Below are positions 1 to 7,863 of a DNA stretch of 20,185 bases, one piece after another. Positions within the stretch are counted from its first letter, which is position 1. Every line of letters starts with the position of its first letter. The position numbers and the translations under genes are program-made. The stretch comes from Strigomonas culicis (Eukaryota > Euglenozoa > Kinetoplastea > Trypanosomatida > Trypanosomatidae): the NCBI GenBank assembly GCA_000482145.1, contig AUXH01000356.1, positions 1 through 20,185 on the forward strand, in the 5' to 3' direction. Under the pieces are notes generated by a model. The model ran no database searches. It was not told where the DNA came from and worked only from the letters and a program-made list of their open reading frames with translations.

Positions 1-51
<51 letters not shown>
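1..51. repeat. TA dinucleotide array at window edge
   Basis: Uninterrupted alternating T and A over the first 51 bases. The array is cut by the window start, so its full length is unknown. Confidence 0.97.
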
Positions 52-55
<4 letters not shown>

Positions 56-582
56 TTATACTTTTGTTTTTATTTAATGTTATTGCATTCTATTGTATTT
101 ACCTTTTCTTTATACCTTTTGTTTTCGCTTATTTTTCTACTTTCGCTTCTCTTCTTTTCCCCTTCTGACACTCTTTTGTCTTTTGATGCTTCCTTCTTTC
201 TTCCTTTTTCTTTTGATGAATTATAAAAGAGAAAAGGGTGTTTTTCCAAAAAGTGCACAGAGAAGCTGAAAAGAAGAAAAAGAAAACAAAAGGCAAACAA
301 GAAAAAAATGAAGTCCACATATATGTATTCTGCATAGCCAGCATAAACACACACACATCGCTTCCCTCAATTAATGAAATGGAAAGGAACAGAAATATTT
401 TTTAATTAACAGAGAAAAAAAAAAGAGAATTGAAAAAAAAAATGAAAGTTAGTAATAATAAGGTTAGCACGTTACATACACGTATGCACAAACACGCAGC
501 AGGTAGTCCTTTTTTTTTTCAATATTCTTTTCGCACACTCACGACATCTTTTAAAAATAAAAAAGAAGAAGAAGAAAACAAA

Positions 583-598
583 AGAGAGAGAGAGAGAG
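583..598. repeat. GA dinucleotide tract
   Basis: Eight GA-type units on the plus strand. Complementary to the CT tract at 652-678. Confidence 0.9.
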
Positions 599-651
599 TT
601 TGATACGTAAAGATCTTGCCTTTACCTATCAACATGCTGTTTCTACGGTCT

Positions 652-678
<27 letters not shown>
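652..678. repeat. CT dinucleotide tract
   Basis: About 13 CT units, 95 nt past the TAG of the elongase at 773-1606, in its probable 3' UTR. It can pair with the GA tract at 583-598 across a loop of about 53 nt. Confidence 0.93.
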
Positions 679-684
<6 letters not shown>

Positions 685-772
685 GTATTAATTGTATATC
701 TTTTTATCCTTAAGGATGCCGGTGTTGCTGCTGCTGCCTGCCTGCTCTGCGGGTTGGTTCCCTCCGCGGTGT

Positions 773-1606
773 CTATTGCGCCTTGCGGTCCTTCTTGGCC
801 TCCACCTTCTTCCACACGTACGCGTTGAGGAACATCTCGGAGAAGAGATAGAGGTTCGCGATGTAGATCATGTTCTGGCCGCGGCACATCGCCCAGGTCG
901 CACCAGGGCACGCGTCATGGACGTCGTCCTGCCACTTGTGGTACTGTGCGATGGCGGTCATGGTGATGCCACCGATCATCTGGCAAATCTGCATGATCGT
1001 GATGTACTTCGCGAAGGGCTTCACAAAGCGCGCAAGGCCGAACTCGGAGAAGGCGAAGTAGAGGTACATGATGGTGTGGACAGGATAGTTCATGGACGCA
1101 ATGATGATGAAGATGGTGCTCTTCTGCTGGTAGGCGTACCACGAGTAGAGGAAGATGGTGACGTGGTGGAACCAGCTCATGAAGCGGAGGTTCTTGGAGC
1201 CCGCCATCAGCAGGAAAAAGGTGTCACCGAACTCGAAGATCTTGGAGATGGCGAACATACCCATTGCGAAGCCGATCTTGGAGCTGACCACCTCGTCCGC
1301 GCGGTATTCGCACAGCGTCTTCTTCGTGCCCATGGTGCGGAAGTTGTTGATGAGCGTCGGCGCGATGATGATGCTGCCGTACAGGGAGAAGACGGAGAGG
1401 CCGATGTTCCAGAGACCCCACATGCGCTTGATGAGCTTCACATTCTGTTTGCCCTGGAAAAGCTTCTCGATGTAGTAGGGACCCCAGAAGACGAAGGCAA
1501 GGTACAGCGCAGAGATGTAGATGCTCCAATCCGCGTAGTCCGTCAAGAACGTCACGACGGCCTCACCGTTGTAGTGCTTGTCACCGTAGTCGTTGAGAGC
1601 CTGCAT
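773..1606 (-). CDS. Divergent ELO-family fatty acid elongase with altered histidine box (277 aa)
   Basis: Predicted 3-ketoacyl-CoA synthase of the ELO family: an ER multispanning enzyme that condenses malonyl-CoA with acyl-CoA in the first step of each elongation cycle. Visible family motifs are K122-x2-E125-x2-D128, the histidine box region at 144-148, N173-x3-H177-x2-M-Y and T203-x2-Q206-x2-Q209. Several hydrophobic segments fit the usual seven-helix topology. The box reads S-W-F-H-H, so the first His of H-x-x-H-H is Ser (AGC codon); the second and third are kept. In human ELOVL7 the second box His is catalytic, so activity is possible (family knowledge). It is the most divergent of the five paralogues, shorter, with Y-S-W where the others have (Y/F)-C-W, and may be a separate subfamily such as a polyunsaturated-fatty-acid elongase (inference). 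The C-terminus R-K-A-Q is only a partial dilysine signal. Stop is TAG. The start is the first ATG after a good splice acceptor, and the leader from 1728 has no upstream ATG. Confidence 0.93.
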   Translation of the reverse strand: MQALNDYGDKHYNGEAVVTFLTDYADWSIYISALYLAFVFWGPYYIEKLFQGKQNVKLIKRMWGLWNIGLSVFSLYGSIIIAPTLINNFRTMGTKKTLCEYRADEVVSSKIGFAMGMFAISKIFEFGDTFFLLMAGSKNLRFMSWFHHVTIFLYSWYAYQQKSTIFIIIASMNYPVHTIMYLYFAFSEFGLARFVKPFAKYITIMQICQMIGGITMTAIAQYHKWQDDVHDACPGATWAMCRGQNMIYIANLYLFSEMFLNAYVWKKVEAKKDRKAQ

Positions 1607-1728
1607 CTTTCACTTTTTGTATATATATATATATAAAATAAATAGAAGTATTTATAGATAGAGAGAGAAGTGTAGGGATCTGGAAGGAAGAAGTAGTGGT
1701 GGCGGTGGCGCGTATGTGTGCTTGGCAA

Positions 1729-1771
1729 CTAAAAAAGCAAAACAAAAAGAGGAGGAAGAAAAAAAGAGAAT
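1729..1771 (-). promoter_or_regulatory. Trans-splice acceptor and pyrimidine tract for the elongase at 773-1606
   Basis: On the sense (minus) strand a run of about 40 nt, almost all T and C, ends in T-T-T-T-T-T-A-G at 1730-1729. It would leave a leader of about 122 nt with no ATG before the start codon. A second, weaker acceptor (tract 1682-1695, AG at 1681-1680) lies downstream. The pattern matches the polypyrimidine-AG signal of spliced-leader addition. Confidence 0.65.
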
Positions 1772-1808
1772 AATAAACAATACACAGCGGCAAAAAGCTA
1801 ACAAGAAA

Positions 1809-1832
1809 AACAACAACAACAACAACAACAAC
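1809..1832. repeat. AAC trinucleotide repeat
   Basis: Eight perfect CAA/AAC units in a spacer. Confidence 0.93.
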
Positions 1833-2635
1833 TTGACACGGGAAAATATATCATCACTTCTCGGGTGTTTTTTTTTTTGGTATCATAACGATACAAGGTT
1901 ATGTTATATAAAATGCGATACACTGCTGTATTTAGTTACGTATTATTCGAAAAGAAAAAAACAGTATTAGAACAATGACTTTTTTTCCTCCTCTCTTTCA
2001 TTCTCACATCTTTTTTTTTTTCTTCTTCCCCTTTTACTGTGATCATTTTTTTTTTCAAGTAGAAGGAGAAAAAAAAAGGCGCAATCTGTAGAACAACAGT
2101 AACACCAACAACACCCTCCCAAAAAATGCAAGGGACAAGAAGGAGAAGCAAACGAATTAAGAACAGTGAAAGAAGAAAAATGCAAAGGAGTAAGAAACGA
2201 ACAGCCTCTCTAAGTATGACAGAGAAAAGAGAAACCAATAATAGTAAAACACTTATCTTTTTTTTTTAATCATGTGCACTGTTAGCAATACCTACGAAGA
2301 TCAGATGTACATCACCACGTAGATTTTTTACTTCGTTTATTATATTTATTATGATTATCATTACTATTAAGTTGTTAATTAATTAGTATTATTAAAAAAA
2401 ACTTTTGTAAAACTCTTTTTTGTGTATTTATTATGATTATTATCCGTATCCTTATTATCTGGTAGTCTGTTTTTTTTTTTCGTCAACGTTTTGTCCTCTG
2501 TCAGTGTTTATGATATTTTCTTACCTTCGCCAATAAGAAAAAACTAACCATAAAAAACAAACAAACCAACAAAACGAAATCCCCAACAAACAGACAAGAG
2601 AAAAAAGAGAAAAAAAAAGGAAGGGTGAATAGGCA

Positions 2636-2637
<2 letters not shown>

Positions 2638-2668
<31 letters not shown>
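2638..2668. repeat. TAA trinucleotide repeat
   Basis: About ten perfect TAA units in a spacer. Confidence 0.95.
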
Positions 2669-2670
<2 letters not shown>

Positions 2671-2988
2671 TGAAGCGAGGGACAATGTCAAACGAAGAAA
2701 CCAGAAATCAAACTGAAAAACAAAATGAACAGAGAAAAAAAAAGCATAATGCTGGTAATACGAGATCAATACCTTTTTCTTCTTCAGATGATAGAGAATA
2801 AATAAAAAACAAAACGAAGAGACTGCCCCTCGCGGGCCAACGTCCACACATAATACAGATGTGCAAAGCGTGCTGTGCTAATCATCAGAATAGAAGAGAT
2901 TTTTTCCTTATATCTTTCTTTCCCGCTTTTTTTGTTTTCTTTGCAATTTGGTTTGATTGTTCAGTTATTTATCCTCATTTTGCTGCTT

Positions 2989-3068
2989 CTAGATTAAGAA
3001 GAAGAGAGGAAGATTATAATAACAATACGAAAAATAGTAATAGAAAAAAGAAAAAGAAAGGAGAACGG
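2989..3068 (-). promoter_or_regulatory. Orphan trans-splice acceptor within a spacer
   Basis: The sense strand is C/T-rich from about 3068 to 2995 and ends in T-A-A-T-C-T-A-G at 2990-2989. It is about 235 nt past the stop of the elongase at 3226-4125. No credible coding frame follows over the next 1.2 kb. Confidence 0.35.
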
Positions 3069-3225
3069 AAACAACAAAAAAAATAACATAATGCATTTTT
3101 TTATTGCTTCTTTTTTAATTTACCGGTATTATTACAATTCACTATTTGTTATTATATGTCTTGTTTTTTTTCTTTTAAAACGAATTATTGTTACTGTTAT
3201 TATTATTCAAAAACCACTTTCCACT

Positions 3226-4125
3226 TTAGTTGGCCTTCTTCTTCTTCTCTCCGTTTTCTAACACGCCGTCGGCGGCGGCGGCGGCGACAACAGGTGCCTT
3301 CTTGGGCGGAAAGTACTTATCCTTGAAGAGCTTCGAGAAGAGCAGGAAGTAGCTGGCATACATGAGGAATCCGAGGCGAGCGTTACACGAGTTCACCTCG
3401 CAGCCACGGCCGGAGACGTACAGATGATAGAGTGAGTAGACCTCCGCGAAGCCGCCGACGACCATCTGTGCAATCTGCAGCACCGTGATGAGCGGCGCGA
3501 TGGGCCGCAGCTGCCGCGTATAGCCGCAAGCCGCCACGAAGTAGTAGAAGTACATGATGGAGTGCACAAAGTAGTTCATGGAGGAGAAGAGAAGGCCTGA
3601 CGACACATGGTAGGCGTAGGCGTGCCAGCAGTAAAGCATGACGGTGATGTGGTGGTACCAGTGCAGGAAGATAACCGGCTTCTTCTTCAGGACGAGGAAC
3701 ACCGTGTCGATCATCTCGGGGATCTTCGAGAGGATGAACAGCGCGACGAAGAAGCCGATGCGGCCGGTGTAAAACTGCGTGGGGTACCACACACAGACCG
3801 CGTTGTAGAAGCTGCCCTCGCGCGTTACGAGCCTGCTCGCGTCCCGCACGTCAGGGACCTGGTAGGTGGGAGAGAACACCATGTCCAGCATGCGCGGCAC
3901 GCAGTAGTACGCGCCGGCGAAGGAGAAGACGGTGAGGAAGAGGTTCCAGACAATGTTCAGCGTCTTGAGCTTCATGGGCGCGCGGTCCTTCATCATGTCC
4001 GGGACCTGCATGATGAGGAAGAGGTAGAAGCCGGCCGCGAGCGTGGGCACTTCCAGGTGGTCCACCATCCATTGGGAGACGACACCGCCATCGTAGTTAT
4101 CGAAAAATGAGAGGAGATCAAACAT
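3226..4125 (-). CDS. ELO-family fatty acid elongase (299 aa)
   Basis: Predicted ER 3-ketoacyl-CoA synthase of fatty acid elongation. Canonical motifs are all present: K134-x2-E137-x2-D140, H155-W-Y-H158-H159, N184-x3-H188-x2-M-Y and T214-x2-Q217-x2-Q220, set among about seven hydrophobic helices. The protein ends K-K-A-N, a textbook KKXX ER-retrieval signal, after an Ala-rich and Lys-rich tail. Length is normal for ELO proteins. It is the closest paralogue of the elongase at 5111-6136, with near-identical DNA across the catalytic core. The start ATG at 4125 lies about 105 nt from a plausible splice acceptor, and the initial M-F-D-L-L segment fits short ELO N-termini. It probably works with ketoacyl-CoA reductase, dehydratase and enoyl-CoA reductase, none of which is in the window. 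Substrate chain length cannot be read from the sequence. Confidence 0.96.
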   Translation of the reverse strand: MFDLLSFFDNYDGGVVSQWMVDHLEVPTLAAGFYLFLIMQVPDMMKDRAPMKLKTLNIVWNLFLTVFSFAGAYYCVPRMLDMVFSPTYQVPDVRDASRLVTREGSFYNAVCVWYPTQFYTGRIGFFVALFILSKIPEMIDTVFLVLKKKPVIFLHWYHHITVMLYCWHAYAYHVSSGLLFSSMNYFVHSIMYFYYFVAACGYTRQLRPIAPLITVLQIAQMVVGGFAEVYSLYHLYVSGRGCEVNSCNARLGFLMYASYFLLFSKLFKDKYFPPKKAPVVAAAAADGVLENGEKKKKAN

Positions 4126-4231
4126 GGACCCGCTTCTTTTCTTTTAATTGTTCTTTTTCTTATTTGATTGTATGTATTTTTTATTCTTTATTTTTCTGTT
4201 TCTTTTCTGTTCAAAAACGTGCTCTCTTCTT

Positions 4232-4295
4232 CTTTTTTTTCGGTAAGAAAACGAAATAGAAGATGGATAGAGTAGAAAAAACATGAAATGCAACC
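4232..4295 (-). promoter_or_regulatory. Candidate trans-splice acceptor for the elongase at 3226-4125
   Basis: The sense strand across 4295-4243 is T/C-rich, followed by an A-run and the first AG at about 4233-4232. The implied leader is about 106 nt. The tract is interrupted by purines, so the exact site is uncertain. Confidence 0.4.
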
Positions 4296-4304
4296 GAACT
4301 GGTA

Positions 4305-4305
4305 A

Positions 4306-4336
<31 letters not shown>
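4305..4336. repeat. CA repeat followed by TA run
   Basis: About 12 AC units (4305-4328) followed directly by a short TA run. Confidence 0.93.
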
Positions 4337-4421
4337 GTCTTAATAACTACACTATTTGCTTTCTACTTCATGTTTTTGTTTTTGTTTGGTGATATCTTAG
4401 ATTGAACAGAGGCGTTTTTTA

Positions 4422-4456
4422 ATTATTATTATTATTATTATTATATATATATATAT
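4422..4456. repeat. ATT repeat merging into a TA run
   Basis: Seven ATT units followed by about seven TA units. Confidence 0.93.
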
Positions 4457-5110
4457 TTAACACCATTAATGCAATAGCAAAGAAACGAGGAAATCAGAGT
4501 ATAATAAAAAACATGTTTTTTTTTTGAAAATTAACAACGACAGTCGTCATCATTCTTTTGTTCTTTTTTTTTTATAGTATATTTCTATGCAATCATAAGG
4601 TTAAAAAAAGAAAAAAAATGTAATAATAATGATAATTGCAAAGTGGAAAAACGAAAAGTAGAGAGAAGAAAGGATACACACACAAAAAAAAAAGGAAGGA
4701 AGCGTACTCGCCGCTTTGCTATCATCCATCGCTTCTTATATTTTTTTTTGGAACGTAAGTATTTAATCCCTCTCTCTCTCTTATTTTTTTTCAACGTTTT
4801 TTTATGTATGTGATGCTACATACCGCATGTGGAAACACACAGATATAAAAAACAATGATGATGGTGCCACACCCTGTTCCCTCCCTCCCACACACTCTAT
4901 CTATATACAGAAAAACAAAAACAAAAACAAATAATAAGAGTAATAATAATATGAGTAATAATAATTAGAAAAACGATGTTTTTTCCCCAATTATCTTTCA
5001 TTTCTTTTGTTGTTGTATCATTATCTTTTTTTTTTCGTTTCTTTTTTCTATTTGTTGTTATATTTCACTTTTGTATCATTACTATCCGTATAAGTACGAT
5101 TGTTCGATCC

Positions 5111-6136
5111 TCAATTCGATTTCTTCGTCTTTGCGTCCTTTTCCGCGGTGGTGGCGGCGTCCGCCCCCGGCTCTGGCACCGAGTGGGAGAGCACCATCTG
5201 CCGCCGCTGGGTGCCCTTCTTGTCAACGTAGCTTTCCTTGAAGAGCATCACGAAGAGATAAAAGTACGTGAGGTACATGAAGAAGCCTAAGCGGGCGTTG
5301 GTAGGGTCTGTCTTGCAGCCCTGAAGCCGGTCCGCCGCCGTATAGCGCTTACCGAACACGTAGTAGAAGGCACTGAACTCGTAGAAGCCGCCGACGACCA
5401 TCTGCGCAATTTGCAAAAAAGTGATGAGCGGCGCGATGGGCCGCACGTAGCGGCGGCCACCGCAACTGCAGATGAAGTAGTAGAAGTACATGATGGAGTG
5501 CACAAAGTAGTTCATCGCCGCAAAGATGATACCACCGGCAATCTTACGGGTGTAAGCGTGCCAACAGTAAAGCATGACGGTGATGTGGTGGTACCAGTGC
5601 AGGAACAGTACCGGCTTCTTCTGGAAGACGAGGAAGAGCGTGTCGATCATCTCGGGGATCTTCGACAGGATGAACAGCGCGACGAAGAAGCCGACAGGGC
5701 CGTCGTAGAACTGCCGCGGATTCCAGTCGCACATGACATTGAAGATGCCACCATGGCGCACTTCTAACACGTTGGGATCCTCCACGGACTGCGTCACGTA
5801 GTTGGGCGAGAAAGCGACCATCACCATCGCCGGCACGCAGTAAATCGCACCGAAGATGGAGAAAATGGAGAGGGAGAGGTTCCAGATCTGGTTCGCACGC
5901 CGCAAGGGGAACGGCGGGCGCGACGCCATCACATGCTGTGGTACATAGAGTGTCATCGCCATGTAGAAGGCCACGACGATGACGGGCACCTCAATATGAT
6001 TTCGCATCCAGTCACGCAGTGGATCTCCCTGGAAGTCCTTCATGAAGTCAAAGAAGATCCAGTTATTCGAGTTCATCGAGAAGGGATAAACGTAACCGGT
6101 GAGCTTCGCTGTCAGCGCACGAGCCTGTTCCTCCAT
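5111..6136 (-). CDS. ELO-family fatty acid elongase (341 aa)
   Basis: Predicted ER-membrane 3-ketoacyl-CoA synthase. Motifs seen are K159-x2-E162-x2-D165, H180-W-Y-H183-H184, N209-x3-H213-x2-M-Y and T239-x2-Q242-x2-Q245. The C-terminus is K-K-S-N, a KKXX ER-retrieval signal, preceded by a hydrophilic tail of about 35 residues. The N-terminus is some 25 residues longer than in the neighbour at 3226-4125. A second Met at residue 21 could be an alternative start, but the first ATG follows the candidate splice acceptor near 6216. Catalytic-core codons are almost the same as in the 3226-4125 gene, while both ends differ, indicating recent duplication or gene conversion. Stop is TGA. As one of four canonical elongases in tandem, it probably covers one chain-length range; which one is unknown. 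Confidence 0.96.
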   Translation of the reverse strand: MEEQARALTAKLTGYVYPFSMNSNNWIFFDFMKDFQGDPLRDWMRNHIEVPVIVVAFYMAMTLYVPQHVMASRPPFPLRRANQIWNLSLSIFSIFGAIYCVPAMVMVAFSPNYVTQSVEDPNVLEVRHGGIFNVMCDWNPRQFYDGPVGFFVALFILSKIPEMIDTLFLVFQKKPVLFLHWYHHITVMLYCWHAYTRKIAGGIIFAAMNYFVHSIMYFYYFICSCGGRRYVRPIAPLITFLQIAQMVVGGFYEFSAFYYVFGKRYTAADRLQGCKTDPTNARLGFFMYLTYFYLFVMLFKESYVDKKGTQRRQMVLSHSVPEPGADAATTAEKDAKTKKSN

Positions 6137-6215
6137 TCTTCTTTTTTTTTTGTTGTTAAAAATCTATCTAAGTTGACGCTTATGTTTTATGCGTTTTTAG
6201 GAGAAGCGTTTGTGG

Positions 6216-6246
6216 CTATAGACACAAGAAAAAATAAAAGGTTCCC
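6216..6246 (-). promoter_or_regulatory. Candidate trans-splice acceptor for the elongase at 5111-6136
   Basis: The sense strand shows a T-rich tract across about 6245-6220 followed by T-A-T-A-G at 6217-6216. The leader would be about 79 nt. A further pyrimidine tract near 6305-6350 could serve an alternative site. Confidence 0.45.
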
Positions 6247-6685
6247 TTTATTATTCTTACTATTATGTTTGTTGTGTTGTTTTCTTTCTTTCGATTATGC
6301 GTTCACAAAAAGAAAAAAGTAACCAACCAACCGCGCAAAAACAAATCAAAAACACACACGCGCACACGGAGGAGAATAGTTAATCTAAAAAGACAACACA
6401 AAAACACGCAAAGCAATCACAAACAAAAAATAATGTGGTACACTAGTCTAAACGTAATAAACGTAAAGCTAGGGAAAAAGAAAAAGAAATGAAGAATTTG
6501 AAAAGAAGAGTGAAAGGATGTCTTCCTCCCGTATACCACAAAGGTGGACATAAAGTACGCAAGCACAAAATAACAACAGCCACAAAAAAACATGCTACTA
6601 AATTTCATTTTTTTTTAAAAATAAAACAATGGAAAACAAACAAACTGTGTGTGTTGCATATCACCTCGAACATATACATACAAAC

Positions 6686-6709
6686 ATATATATATATATA
6701 TATATATAT
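6686..6709. repeat. TA dinucleotide array
   Basis: About 12 perfect units in a spacer. Confidence 0.95.
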
Positions 6710-7728
6710 TTATAAAATGATAACAAAAATGAAACAAAAAAGGATTACTTCACTTTTCTTATTCTGATTATTGACATTAATGTACTGATGAGAGAGTATG
6801 TTAATACATACATACATATATATATGTACTATAAAATGCAACTGGTAATGATCAACGCAATAAGTAATGCTCCGTAGAAGTAATTAAAATATATATAATA
6901 GTAATAATAATAACAATATATAAATGTATACATGTATATGTATATATATGTGCATTCTTTTTTCTTTTTTCACAGTACACCGGAAAAAAGAACCACACAA
7001 TCACACGCAGAAAAAAAAAAGGAAAAACACTGTAAGTTGCAAGAAAGTACTAGGTGCGGAGCAACAAAAGAAAGAGTTTTTTTTTAGTGATTTTGATGTT
7101 CTTCTTATATTATTATAATTATTGCATATATTTATTCCTTTTTTATTCACCAATCAATGAAGTTCGTCTTAATTTGACATATGTAAGTCAGTGACGCAAC
7201 ACACAAAAAAAAGTACACAAACGCTGTTTCAAAATACTTCCATTTGATTGTTCTGTTTTCTTCTTCTTTTTAAGTTTCAGTTCCATTTGTATTGTATACT
7301 CACAGAAGATTGAATTATTATCAAAAAAAAAGAGAAATACATATACAAAGGTATACTAACATATACTTCTTTTTTTCTGAGATTCATTTGATAGCCATTT
7401 GATGCTTTTTTTTTTGGTGATGCAAAAAAAAAAGGAGAGAAGGAAAAAAAAAACACGTGAATATATTCTCACTAGACTGTAAAACGTAACCGATTGTTAT
7501 CTTTGTATCTTTTTTAAAACTCTCTCCTCCTCCTCCTTTTAGCTTTAGTTTTATTTAAAGAATTATAGAACTCATTCATTATCTATTTTTTTATTTTATT
7601 CGATTTGTATCACCAGGTGAGTCAGAAAGAAAGAAAAAGCAAATTAATTACTGAGTTACTTATTATCTATTTTTTTGTTTTTGTTTATATTATTAAAGTA
7701 GTAAAGAGAAGAACAGAAAAGAAATGCT

Positions 7729-7770
7729 CTAGAAGAAAGAAAGAAAGAAAAAAGAACAAAAAACAAAAAC
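7729..7770 (-). promoter_or_regulatory. Strong orphan trans-splice acceptor within a spacer
   Basis: On the sense strand a T/C tract with repeated T-T-T-C units ends in C-T-T-C-T-A-G at 7730-7729, among the best acceptors in the window. It lies about 135 nt past the stop of the elongase at 7864-8832, and no convincing coding frame follows before the next elongase leader 1.5 kb away. It may set the poly(A) site of that elongase or start a non-coding transcript. Confidence 0.4.
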
Positions 7771-7863
7771 AAAGTAAAAGTAGAACTACTTGTTGACCAA
7801 GTGCGGACCTACTTTTTTTTTTGTTTCTCTTTCACACTACACTATCCCCACTCTGCCTTTCCT

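Larger units (their letters stand above)
1..772. other. Spacer downstream of the last elongase
   Basis: AT-rich spacer with homopolymers and repeats. It holds a TA array at the window edge and a GA/CT pair at 583-678. The sense strand across 598-541 is another long pyrimidine tract ending in A-A-A-A-G, possibly a splice signal for a gene beyond the left edge. Open frames on the minus strand here start at non-ATG codons and are low-complexity; I see no gene. Confidence 0.7.
1607..3225. other. AT-rich spacer between two elongases
   Basis: About 1.6 kb with A/T homopolymers, a TA run (1620-1635), an AAC repeat (1809-1832) and a TAA repeat (2638-2668). Longer open frames here are repeat-driven: one is a leucine run encoded by the TAA array and begins at a GTG. 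I see no gene or structural RNA. It holds the leader of the 773-1606 elongase, an orphan acceptor at 2989 and the 3' UTR of the 3226-4125 gene. Confidence 0.7.
4126..5110. other. AT-rich spacer between two elongases
   Basis: About 1 kb containing a CA repeat (4305-4328), an ATT repeat running into a TA run (4422-4456), a short CT run near 4770-4781 and many homopolymers. I see no gene or structural RNA. Purine-rich stretches near 4655-4700 read as pyrimidine tracts on the sense strand. Confidence 0.7.
6137..7863. other. Longest AT-rich spacer (about 1.7 kb)
   Basis: Contains the leader of the 5111-6136 elongase, a TA array at 6686-6709, scattered TATATA motifs near 6810-6950 and an orphan splice acceptor at 7729. 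No coding frame has normal amino-acid composition, and I recognise no tRNA or other RNA gene. Confidence 0.7.

Noticed and set aside
70..354. Minus-strand frame of 94 codons after the last elongase
   Set aside because: Starts at a non-ATG codon and is Phe/Lys/Ser low-complexity from AT-rich spacer DNA.
692..1636. Plus-strand open frame of 314 codons
   Set aside because: It lies opposite an elongase with all family motifs and has the composition of a reverse-complement shadow. No gene in the window runs on the plus strand.
2521..2847. Minus-strand frame with a leucine run, membrane-protein-like
   Set aside because: The leucine run is encoded by the TAA microsatellite, the frame starts at GTG, and the rest is homopolymer-driven Phe/Lys.
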